This document shows, in pieces, positions 9,508 to 17,503 of a stretch of DNA of 30,201 nt (position 1 is the first letter of the stretch; every line of letters begins with the position of its first letter). The stretch covers positions 8,061 to 38,261 of the forward strand of contig DBBU01000067.1 in NCBI GenBank assembly GCA_002292365.1, written 5' to 3'. The position numbers and the translations under genes were made by a program. Origin of the DNA: Flammeovirgaceae bacterium UBA976. Its GTDB lineage: Bacteria; Bacteroidota; Bacteroidia; Cytophagales; Cyclobacteriaceae. Under the pieces are notes generated by a model. The model ran no database searches and was not told the DNA's origin. It saw nothing but the letters and a program-made list of their open reading frames with translations.

Positions 9508-9728
9508 TAATCGAATCTGTTAATATATTTATGGTAATTTTTGCCTTAAACAATTAAAATTCATTAAAAAAATATTAAATTAGGAAAGTAAAAAAGAACT
9601 CTTTTAATTTATTTTAATTCAAATCATATTTCACTTTTTTCTTAAACTTTTTTACCCCAAATTTGAAAACACTTAATAAAATAATAATCCAAAAAAAGAA
9701 AAATGACCTCCTCTAAAATCATACCTAC
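9508..9728. other. A+T-rich divergent intergenic region upstream of dnaA
   Basis: These 221 bases between the divergent mutase and dnaA genes contain 43 G/C by hand count, so about 80% A+T, clearly higher than the flanking genes. The stretch is rich in A and T tracts. It must hold promoters for both genes. It could include an unwinding element, but I find no TTATCCACA-like DnaA boxes in it on either strand, so I do not call an origin. Confidence 0.5.
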
Positions 9729-11129
9729 ATGCACGTAGAAAAATGGAGTAATTGCCTTTTAAGGATTAAAGAGCAAATACCGGAACAAAGTTTTAATACA
9801 TGGTTTATGCCCATTGTTCCAGTAAAACTAGAAGATGCCGTATTGACTATTCAGGTGCCCAGTCAATTTTTTTATGAGTGGCTCGAAGAAAATTACATAC
9901 ATATTCTGCAGCAGGCCATTCATAAAGTAATTGGCCAAAACGGTAAATTAGAGTATGCAGTGGTTATGGACAATGGCAGTGCCTCGAACCAACCCTACAC
10001 GGTCAATGTAGGTGGCAACAAAGGTGGGTTTAACAAATCACGCGTCAATGGATATGATAAATATAAAAATCCTCAGTTCATGCAAGAACTGGCCAGTGAC
10101 TCTAACCTAAATCCCAATTATCAATTTGATAATTACATCGAAGGTGATTGTAACCGATTGGCAAGGTCTGCAGGATTTGCCGTGGCCAATAAACCAGGAA
10201 TTACCTCATTCAATCCATTTATGGTTTATGGGGGCGTTGGACTGGGCAAAACCCATTTAATCCAGGCTATTGGTAACGAAATCAAACGCAATCATCCCGA
10301 AAAATATGTTTTCTATGTGGCTTCTGAAAAATTCACCAATCAATTCATAGATGCGCTGAAAAGTAACAGCCTTCAGGAATTTATAGCTTATTACAGGAAT
10401 GTGGATGTACTTATGTTGGATGATGTTCAGTTTTTGAAAGATAAAGAAAAAACTCAAGAAATATTTTTCCACATATTCAATCACTTGCATCAATCTGGAA
10501 AGCAAATCATCATGACTTCGGATCGGCCTCCAAAAGATTTAAGTGGTCTTCAAGAGCGATTGGTTTCAAGATTCAAATGGGGCTTAACTGCAGATATTCA
10601 ACAACCTGATTTCGAAACACGCATCGCAATCATTAGAAAGAAATTACAGGCAGATGGCATTCTTATATCCGACCCAGTTATTGAATATCTAGCGTATAGT
10701 GTCAATACTAATATTCGAGAATTGGAAGGTGTAATTATCTCCATGATTGCCCATGCTTCTCTCACCAATGTCGAAGTAGATTTAGAACTTGCCAAAACGA
10801 TTCTTAAAAATATAGTCTCTCATATTGACTCAGAAGTTGGGGTTGATTACATTCAAAAAACGGTAGGTGAATATTTTAATATTTCTATCGATGACATGAA
10901 GGCAAAAACGCGAAAAAAAGAAGTGGTCATTGCAAGACAAGTAGCCATGCATTTTGCCAAAGACTATACGAACCATTCATTAAAATCCATCGGTTATCAT
11001 TTTGGAGGTCGAGATCACAGTACGGTGATCTATGCCTTACAGTCCGTAAGCGATATGATTGACACCAATTCCAAATTTAAATACGCAATAGAAGAATTGA
11101 AGAAAAAAATAAAGTTAAAAGCCATTTAA
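9729..11129 (+). CDS. dnaA: Chromosomal replication initiator protein DnaA
   Basis: A 466-residue AAA+ initiator that binds DnaA boxes at oriC, melts the origin and recruits the helicase. Domain I (about 1-75) has the expected WSNCLLRIKEQI...SFNTWF pattern; the linker (about 78-125) is Asn/Gly-rich. The AAA+ domain has Walker A GGVGLGKTH (168-176), Walker B LMLDDVQF (228-235) and a sensor/arginine region LQERLVSRFKWGL (274-286). Domain IV ends with the DNA-binding signature GGRDHSTVIYAL. Length is normal. ATG at 9729 gives a standard N-terminus. dnaN, recF and gyrB, which flank dnaA in many bacteria, are absent here: the neighbours are a mutase and a GH3 enzyme. dnaA away from dnaN is frequent in Bacteroidota. 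Confidence 0.98.
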   Translation: MHVEKWSNCLLRIKEQIPEQSFNTWFMPIVPVKLEDAVLTIQVPSQFFYEWLEENYIHILQQAIHKVIGQNGKLEYAVVMDNGSASNQPYTVNVGGNKGGFNKSRVNGYDKYKNPQFMQELASDSNLNPNYQFDNYIEGDCNRLARSAGFAVANKPGITSFNPFMVYGGVGLGKTHLIQAIGNEIKRNHPEKYVFYVASEKFTNQFIDALKSNSLQEFIAYYRNVDVLMLDDVQFLKDKEKTQEIFFHIFNHLHQSGKQIIMTSDRPPKDLSGLQERLVSRFKWGLTADIQQPDFETRIAIIRKKLQADGILISDPVIEYLAYSVNTNIRELEGVIISMIAHASLTNVEVDLELAKTILKNIVSHIDSEVGVDYIQKTVGEYFNISIDDMKAKTRKKEVVIARQVAMHFAKDYTNHSLKSIGYHFGGRDHSTVIYALQSVSDMIDTNSKFKYAIEELKKKIKLKAI

Positions 11130-11141
11130 TTTGTCTCAAAA

Positions 11142-11166
11142 AAAAGGGCATTTTATTTTCCCTTTT
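11142..11166 (+). terminator. Possible weak terminator after dnaA
   Basis: AAAAGGG (11142-11148) and CCCTTTT (11160-11166) form a 7-bp stem with an 11-base, T-rich loop, 13 bases beyond the dnaA stop. The right arm ends in four T residues. Only three G:C pairs support it, so termination is plausible but weak. Confidence 0.35.
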
Positions 11167-11310
11167 ACCCTCCGGTAGTATATTTCAATATGCCTTCCAA
11201 AACAAAATATCTCCCCAAAAAAGCCACTCAGCCACCCTATATAAATTGCTAAAATAAGTTTTTAATCAAAATGATTTTTCAATAATCTGTCAATCAAAAC
11301 TTAACCATAG

Positions 11311-11318
11311 TAATTTTG
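11311..11318 (+). promoter_or_regulatory. Bacteroidota-type -7 promoter element before the GH3-dxr-rseP unit
   Basis: TAATTTTG matches TAnnTTTG exactly, 48 bases before the GH3 start. A TCTG at 11286-11289 could serve as a -33 element (consensus TTTG) with a 21-base spacer. It would be the natural promoter of the three-gene unit. Two direct GTGAAA copies (11318-11323 and 11336-11341) and one inverted copy (TTTCAC, 11357-11362) lie in the presumed leader and could be an operator. Confidence 0.4.
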
Positions 11319-11366
11319 TGAAATAATGAAAGTATGTGAAACAGTTAATAATTTATTTTCACAAAT

Positions 11367-12866
11367 ATGGGGATTCGATCTATCTTAAGTAAGCCAATAG
11401 CCAAATGGATAGTTTACGACCAAAAAAAATGGGCGTTCAATCCAGGTAAGTTTCAATCGAACTTGTTTAGAAAATTGATAAAATCAGGTTTAAAAACCCA
11501 ATTTGGAAGAGACCATCAATTTGATGAAATTCGAAATCATAAGGACTTTACTCATCGGGTACCAATTCGAGATTATGAAGAATTAAAGCCCTATATAAAT
11601 GAAATTCTTAAAGGCAAAAAAGATATTCTTTGGCCAGGTCTACCTGCCTATTTAGCCAAAACCTCTGGGACAACTAGTGGGGCCAAATACATACCCATCA
11701 CAAAGGATTCTATTCCCAACCACATCAACAGTGCCCGAAATGCTATATTATCCTATGTGAATGAAACAGGAAAAAGTGCCTTTCTGGATAAAAAGCTAAT
11801 CTTCCTTTCTGGAAGTCCTACCTTAACCTATACTTCTGGGATTCCGACAGGGAGATTGTCTGGGATCGTCAATCATTTAATCCCAACTTACCTCAAATCC
11901 AATCAGCTGCCAAGCTACCCAACCAATTGCTTGGAAGACTGGGAGCAGAAAGTAGACCAAATCATTCTAGAAACTGAAAATCAAGACTTATCGTTAATTT
12001 CTGGTATTCCTCCTTGGGTTCAAATGTATTTTGACAAATTGGTAAGTCGGAAAGGTAAATCGATTAAAGATGTTTTTCCTAATTTTTCTCTTTTTGTGTA
12101 CGGAGGAGTAAATTTTGAGCCCTATCAAAAAAAATTATATGAAACCATAGGAAAAACCATCGACAGCATAGAAACCTATCCTGCATCTGAAGGATTTATT
12201 GCTTATCAAGACAGTCAAGCTTCAAAAGGTCTCCTTTTGCTTTCTAACAGTGGGATTTTTTTTGAATTTATTGCTGCCTCCGATTTTTTTAATGAATCAT
12301 GCAAAAGACTTACCCTTGAAGAAGTTGAAATTGGGGTCAATTATGCTGTGATCCTAAACAGTAATGCAGGCCTTTGGGGTTATGCTATAGGAGATACTGT
12401 GAAGTTTCTAAGTACTTATCCTCACCGCATTATTGTGACTGGTCGAATTAAGCATTTCATCTCTGCATTTGGAGAACATGTCATTGGAGAAGAAGTGGAG
12501 AAAGCCATGACCCGTACTTGTCAGAAATTTCCTGAGACGGAACTTATTGAATATACGGTCGCCCCCCAAGTGACGCCCACCTCTGGACTTCCGCTTCACG
12601 AATGGTATATAGCTTTTGCTCAAAGGCCCCATGATGTATCCGCTTTCAAAAAAGAGTTAAATTTGAACATGCAACAGCTCAATAGCTATTATGATGATTT
12701 GATAAAGGGTGCTGTATTGGATCCCTTACAAGTGGTCACACTCAAAGCTGATGCCTTTATAAAATATATGAAATCCATTGGGAAATTGGGCGGGCAAAAC
12801 AAAGTGCCTAGATTAAGCAATGACAGAAAAATAGTCGAGGCACTCCATCCATTCAAAGAAAAATAA
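11367..12866 (+). CDS. GH3-family acyl-adenylating enzyme
   Basis: A 499-residue member of the GH3 family, named for plant auxin-responsive acyl-acid amido synthetases, which activate a carboxylic acid with ATP and transfer it to an amine. The adenylate-forming phosphate-binding motif TSGTTSGAKYIP is at 99-110, VYGGVNFEPY at 244-253, YPASEGFIAYQD at 271-282 and GLWGYAIGDTVKF at 335-347, all standard GH3 blocks. Plants use it on hormones. Bacteroidota carry homologues of unknown substrate, so auxin chemistry should not be assumed. No transmembrane segments or signal are visible, so it is cytoplasmic. It starts with ATG 48 bases after an exact -7 element and lies 7 bp before dxr, which suggests one transcript with dxr and rseP. 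Family sure, substrate unknown. Confidence 0.9.
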   Translation: MGIRSILSKPIAKWIVYDQKKWAFNPGKFQSNLFRKLIKSGLKTQFGRDHQFDEIRNHKDFTHRVPIRDYEELKPYINEILKGKKDILWPGLPAYLAKTSGTTSGAKYIPITKDSIPNHINSARNAILSYVNETGKSAFLDKKLIFLSGSPTLTYTSGIPTGRLSGIVNHLIPTYLKSNQLPSYPTNCLEDWEQKVDQIILETENQDLSLISGIPPWVQMYFDKLVSRKGKSIKDVFPNFSLFVYGGVNFEPYQKKLYETIGKTIDSIETYPASEGFIAYQDSQASKGLLLLSNSGIFFEFIAASDFFNESCKRLTLEEVEIGVNYAVILNSNAGLWGYAIGDTVKFLSTYPHRIIVTGRIKHFISAFGEHVIGEEVEKAMTRTCQKFPETELIEYTVAPQVTPTSGLPLHEWYIAFAQRPHDVSAFKKELNLNMQQLNSYYDDLIKGAVLDPLQVVTLKADAFIKYMKSIGKLGGQNKVPRLSNDRKIVEALHPFKEK

Positions 12867-12873
12867 AAGTAAT

Positions 12874-14022
12874 TTGAAAAATATCGCTATTCTCGGATCT
12901 ACCGGATCCATCGGGAAACAGGCTCTTGAAGTGATAGAAGCCCATCCCAAACTGTTTCAGATAGAATTACTCACCTGTCATAGAAATGCCACTTTGATTG
13001 TGGCACAGGCCAAAAAATTTAATCCCAACGTCGTCATCGTAACAGACGAATCTATTTACAAAGAGGTATTTAATGCCCTAGATCCCTTACACATCAAAGT
13101 ATACGCAGGAATGGCAGCACTCAATGATGCCGTTCAAATGAGTACCATTGATATGGTCCTTACTGCGTTGGTAGGTTATGCTGGATTGATGCCTACAATA
13201 AAGGCAATTGAGGCTAAAAAACCTATTGCTTTGGCGAACAAAGAAACACTTGTAGTTGCTGGGGAAATCATCATGAAACTAGCTGAAACGTCTGGAGTTC
13301 CCATTTTCCCTGTTGATTCTGAACATTCAGCTATTTTTCAATGTTTAGTGGGTGAATATCAAAATCCACTTGAAAAAATCATTTTAACAGCCTCTGGCGG
13401 CCCTTTCCGAGGTAAGGATGCAGCCTTTCTCCAAAACATAAAAAAGGAGAAAGCCCTTAAACATCCCAATTGGGTCATGGGCGCTAAAATCACCATCGAT
13501 TCAGCTACATTAATGAACAAAGGGCTTGAGGTCATTGAAGCCAAATGGCTCTTTGGGTTAAGTACTGAACAAATAGAGGTTATTATTCATCCTCAATCTA
13601 TAGTACACTCCTTGGTCCAATTTGAAGATGGTTCTATGAAAGCCCAAATGGGACTTCCTGACATGAAACTCCCCATACAATACGCACTAGCTTATCCTAA
13701 AAGAATCCTGTCAGATTTCCCAAGATTTAATTTTACAGATTACTCAAACCTGACTTTTGAACCTCCCAATATTAAACTTTTCAGAAACCTTCAATTGGCT
13801 TATGACGTCTGTTCTTCTGGGGGCAACCATCCCTGTATTCTCAATGCAGCAAATGAGATTGCCGTCGAAGCATTTTTAAATGATCGCATAAGATTTTTAC
13901 AGATATCCGAAATTATTGAAAACTGCCTCGAAAAAGTGTCTTATCTTCGTGCTCCAAATTTGGAAGATTTAATCAATACCGACAAAGAAACAAGAACTAA
14001 AGCAAACGAATTGATTCATTAA
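12874..14022 (+). CDS. dxr: 1-deoxy-D-xylulose 5-phosphate reductoisomerase
   Basis: The 382-residue enzyme converts 1-deoxy-D-xylulose 5-phosphate to 2-C-methyl-D-erythritol 4-phosphate with NADPH, the committed step of the MEP isoprenoid route. The NADPH-binding loop ILGSTGSIGKQALEV is at 6-20, LANKETLVVAGE near 120-131, the metal/substrate block PVDSEHSAIFQCL at 146-158 (D148, E150), then SGGPFR, HPNWVMGAKITIDSATLMNKGLE and HPQSIVHSLVQF. All are intact and length is normal. The start is TTG at 12874, giving MKNIAILGSTGS; no ATG in frame gives a complete nucleotide-binding fold. It lies 7 bp after the GH3 gene and overlaps rseP by one base (TAATG). The dxr-rseP adjacency is familiar in Bacteroidota. 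Confidence 0.97.
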   Translation: MKNIAILGSTGSIGKQALEVIEAHPKLFQIELLTCHRNATLIVAQAKKFNPNVVIVTDESIYKEVFNALDPLHIKVYAGMAALNDAVQMSTIDMVLTALVGYAGLMPTIKAIEAKKPIALANKETLVVAGEIIMKLAETSGVPIFPVDSEHSAIFQCLVGEYQNPLEKIILTASGGPFRGKDAAFLQNIKKEKALKHPNWVMGAKITIDSATLMNKGLEVIEAKWLFGLSTEQIEVIIHPQSIVHSLVQFEDGSMKAQMGLPDMKLPIQYALAYPKRILSDFPRFNFTDYSNLTFEPPNIKLFRNLQLAYDVCSSGGNHPCILNAANEIAVEAFLNDRIRFLQISEIIENCLEKVSYLRAPNLEDLINTDKETRTKANELIH

Positions 14023-15335
14023 TGGAAGTATTCATCATGGTAGGACAACTGATTCTCGGTTTGTCCATTTTAGTGGGGTTGCACGAATTAGGACATTTAC
14101 TCGCAGCTAAAGCATTTGGCATGCGGGTAGAGCAATTTTCTATTGGATTTCCTCCAAAAATATGGGGTAAAAAATTCGGAGATACTGAATATTCTTTCGG
14201 TATGATTCCCTTAGGAGGATTTGTTAAAATCGCTGGAATGATCGATGAATCGTTAGACGTGACTGCGATGCGCGCCGCACCTCAGCCACATGAATTTAGG
14301 TCCAAGCCCGCTTGGCAAAGACTAATCGTGATGATGGGTGGAATCATCGTCAATGTAATCCTAGGTGTCGTTATATTTATAGGATTTAAATATACCCACG
14401 GGGATACCTATCTATCCAAACAAGAATTAAACAAATACGGGATTGTAGCTTATGAATTGGGTGAGTCCATAGGACTTAAGACGGGAGACAGAATCCTTAA
14501 TATTAATGGCGAAGATTATGAACGCTTTAGAGACTTGGCCAGTCCAGCCGTCCTCCTCAGTAGTGATGGATACTTTACGGTAGACCGTGATGGAAAAAGA
14601 CTAACCATACCCATACCCAATGATTTTGTCGATGATTTTGCAGAAGAAAACAATGCCCAAAAATTTATTTTTTATAGATTAATTTTTGATATTGGTGCGG
14701 TCATCGAAGGCAGCCCTGCCGATCTTGGTGGACTGCAAGTAGGGGATAAAATTATCGCATTGAATGATGCTGAAATTGAGTTTTACGATCAACTCCAAGC
14801 AAGTATGGATACCTTGGCCGGGACCCAAATCACTTTATTGATCAATCGATCTAATGTCCAAAAAACTTTAAATATTGAGGTCAATGAAGAAGGTAAAATT
14901 GGCTTTCAAGCCAATCGATTGAATGAAATTTCCACCATTGAATATACTCTTGCAGAATCTATACCACTAGGGACTGAACTGGCTTTCAGTATTGTTTGGG
15001 ATAACATCAAAGGCTTTAAAAAAATATTTGCTGGGGAAGTCTCCGCAAATAAATCTCTTTCTGGTCCAATAGGCATTGCGAAAATTTTTGGTGGTACTTG
15101 GGATTGGCAAAGATTTTGGCGTATTACAGGAATGCTTTCCATGGTACTCGCATTTATGAATTTCTTACCCATACCTGCATTAGATGGTGGGCATGTAGTA
15201 TTTTTAACTTGGGAAATAATTACTGGAAAAAAGCCCTCTGATACCTTTCTAGAAAATGCTCAAAAAGTAGGCATGATAGTGCTCTTGGCATTGATGACCT
15301 ACGCCATCATCAACGACATCATCAAGTTATTCTAA
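14022..15335 (+). CDS. rseP: Site-2 intramembrane zinc metalloprotease RseP
   Basis: A 437-residue M50-family protease of the inner membrane that cuts transmembrane segments, classically of anti-sigma factors and signal-peptide remnants. The zinc site is HELGH at 21-25 within the first helix, and the third ligand is D388 in NFLPIPALDGGHVVF near the C-terminus. Two PDZ-like regions lie between: SIGLKTGDRILNINGEDY, and a second around SPADLGGLQVGDKIIALND. The last helix spans about 419-434. Its ATG shares one base with the dxr stop, so coupling is likely. No anti-sigma factor or ECF sigma gene is present in the window, so its target cannot be named. Confidence 0.95.
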   Translation: MEVFIMVGQLILGLSILVGLHELGHLLAAKAFGMRVEQFSIGFPPKIWGKKFGDTEYSFGMIPLGGFVKIAGMIDESLDVTAMRAAPQPHEFRSKPAWQRLIVMMGGIIVNVILGVVIFIGFKYTHGDTYLSKQELNKYGIVAYELGESIGLKTGDRILNINGEDYERFRDLASPAVLLSSDGYFTVDRDGKRLTIPIPNDFVDDFAEENNAQKFIFYRLIFDIGAVIEGSPADLGGLQVGDKIIALNDAEIEFYDQLQASMDTLAGTQITLLINRSNVQKTLNIEVNEEGKIGFQANRLNEISTIEYTLAESIPLGTELAFSIVWDNIKGFKKIFAGEVSANKSLSGPIGIAKIFGGTWDWQRFWRITGMLSMVLAFMNFLPIPALDGGHVVFLTWEIITGKKPSDTFLENAQKVGMIVLLALMTYAIINDIIKLF

Positions 15336-15380
15336 ACGTATTCGCTCACTACGAACTTGAGCCTTTTATTTTTCCAGCGC

Positions 15381-17330
15381 TCATTCTCTGTAGATTTGAA
15401 ACTCTACCCTTCTATTAATTTTCTTATCTGCCTCAGTATTTTCTTCCACCAAAGGCACAGAATTTCCCAATCCTTCCCACTCGACACGACTTTCTAGAAT
15501 ACCTGCGAAAATCACAATATAGTCTCGAATGTTTTCCGCTCGATCTTTGGATAATTGTAAATTCAGTGCTTGAGATCCTTGAGAATCTGTATGCCCAGAA
15601 ATCTTTAACTTGAAGTCAATATTATCATATAAAAAATTAATTATTTTATTGAGATCTCCATACATTTCAGGCTTAATTTCAGCTTTACCATTATCGAACT
15701 CTACAGATTCAAATTTCATTCGGGCATTCATAGGCTCTGTAGTCTTATTCAATTCTACATATCCATCTAAGTAAAATGCTTCCTCTATCCTGAAGAAATC
15801 ATCGCCTTGTATCACAAGTAAATAATTTCTCTGATCAATTAAATTAAACTCAAAAGTTCCATCTTCTTTCAGATATTTAGGAGCCACCTCTACCCCTTGA
15901 TCCATATCTATTACAGACACTATTCCACCAAAAGGCTTTCCATTCAAAGCATCCGTTAAACTTCCCTTCAATTGTGCTATCGCATCGGGTCTGGCACCCA
16001 TAGGGAGTGGGAAAGAATATAAATCCAATTTATCCAAGTCTTTAGAAGATGATCTTGCATAGTACAAATCTTTGGAGTTTGCATCAATGGTAAAATAAAA
16101 CTCGCTCCCCGTTCCATTAACCAAGGGTCCTATATTGATAGGTTCACTCCATTTATCCATGATATTATACGATTTATAAATATCAAATGCTCCAAAATTG
16201 TAGAGCTGTCCATTTGATGAGAAGTAAAGTACCCCAAACAGTGGGTGATAAAACGGGCTTACTTCATTATTTCTAGTATTGATGATAGGCCCCATATTTT
16301 GGCTTTGTGTCCAAGATCCATCTTTTTTCGTGGTAAAATAAATATCAGATAAACCAAAACCACCCAAACGATCTGATGCAAAAAAGAGGGTATCTCCACT
16401 GTGGGATAACGAGGGATGTGAATCCCAACTTAAACTATTTACATTGATTCCTAGGTTTTTTATGTCCATCCATATGCTGTCCTTCAAAATGGCACTGAAG
16501 AGATCGCAATCACCATAGCACGATGGGCAGTCACAACGAGAAAAATACAGCGTATTCCCATCCGAACTTAAACAGGCCGAACCTTCATTGTAATTAGAAT
16601 TAATCTCTTCCATAGCATAAGCCTTAGACCAAGTACCATAAGCATCCACATAACTGATGTATAGATCCTCATTTCTATTTTTGTTGATCTCCATACTCAA
16701 CTCTTCTCTTTGTGAAGTGAAAAGCAAAGCCCCATTATTTTGGCTGAATGCCGGTCCATAATCAGCACCCCTACTATTCACCGAAAACCCCATATTAAGC
16801 AATACACCCTTTGGAGGCATCAGGGTATCGATAAGTTTTCGATGTTCGACCATCTCATAATAATATTCAATAGGCACAAACTGAGCTACCTCCTGGTTGT
16901 TTAAGGAATCATAATACAACTCTAATTCATCTGTATTAATCCCACCGTGATGATGCCTCAAGACCAAACGATAGAGAGACTTAGCATCTTCATAATCACC
17001 AAACATTTCTGTCAGCTTTGCCAATCGCCAAAGTAATCTAGTTTCAGAATAAAAATTTTCGATACCAAAATTCCTAACGTACTTCGATAAAATGCCATAT
17101 TGGGTCTGATAATCTTTCTTTTTTTCGAGCTCATTAAGCAGTAAAATTTGAGATTTTTTGAAATATCGAGGAATTTTATTGATGTTCTCAAAATCATATC
17201 GATTGATGATAATATTTGACGAAAGGCTATCAGAATCAATTTTCAGCACCGTAGTCGCATCACTTTGTCCGTGGATCCGATAATTAATTCCAAAAATACT
17301 TAAGAAAAGTAAGACCTTAATTGGGTTCAT
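15381..17330 (-). CDS. PorE-like OmpA-family envelope protein with PD40 propeller
   Basis: A 649-residue exported protein. It has a signal peptide (about 1-21, ending IHG-Q), an alpha-helical TPR-like region (about 55-170), PD40/WD40-like beta-propeller repeats (about 180-440, with DGNTLYFSR, SGDTLFFASDRLGG and LYFSSNGQ blades), a carboxypeptidase-regulatory-like fold (about 452-530, LKGSLTDALNGKPFGG) and a C-terminal OmpA peptidoglycan-binding domain (about 540-649, ISGHTDSQGSQALN and NRRVEFQ). This order and length match PorE, the peptidoglycan-anchoring part of the type IX secretion machinery in Porphyromonas. Unlike PorE, no lipobox cysteine is visible, so it may be a soluble periplasmic version or another PorE/OmpA paralogue. 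One blade has clustered cysteines (C266, C268, C271, C275). It converges on rseP and diverges from lon. Confidence 0.8.
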   Translation of the reverse strand: MNPIKVLLFLSIFGINYRIHGQSDATTVLKIDSDSLSSNIIINRYDFENINKIPRYFKKSQILLLNELEKKKDYQTQYGILSKYVRNFGIENFYSETRLLWRLAKLTEMFGDYEDAKSLYRLVLRHHHGGINTDELELYYDSLNNQEVAQFVPIEYYYEMVEHRKLIDTLMPPKGVLLNMGFSVNSRGADYGPAFSQNNGALLFTSQREELSMEINKNRNEDLYISYVDAYGTWSKAYAMEEINSNYNEGSACLSSDGNTLYFSRCDCPSCYGDCDLFSAILKDSIWMDIKNLGINVNSLSWDSHPSLSHSGDTLFFASDRLGGFGLSDIYFTTKKDGSWTQSQNMGPIINTRNNEVSPFYHPLFGVLYFSSNGQLYNFGAFDIYKSYNIMDKWSEPINIGPLVNGTGSEFYFTIDANSKDLYYARSSSKDLDKLDLYSFPLPMGARPDAIAQLKGSLTDALNGKPFGGIVSVIDMDQGVEVAPKYLKEDGTFEFNLIDQRNYLLVIQGDDFFRIEEAFYLDGYVELNKTTEPMNARMKFESVEFDNGKAEIKPEMYGDLNKIINFLYDNIDFKLKISGHTDSQGSQALNLQLSKDRAENIRDYIVIFAGILESRVEWEGLGNSVPLVEENTEADKKINRRVEFQIYRE

Positions 17331-17503
17331 ATAGTTGGCCTTTTTTAAAATTACTATAGGGATTTTAATGAAATACTTATATCTATAAAGTAAAGATAAT
17401 CTTAAAAAGCAGACATTAGATTATTTGGCATAAGTATTGATCTACTAAAATATAAATAATTTATAACTCCTTTAAAGGCATAAAACTGCCACATTGACAT
17501 AGT

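Noticed and set aside
9508..11366. Chromosomal origin (oriC) around dnaA
   Set aside because: Neither flank of dnaA shows a cluster of DnaA boxes. The only close match I saw (TTTTCCACA near 10466) is single and inside the dnaA coding sequence. High A+T alone is not enough.
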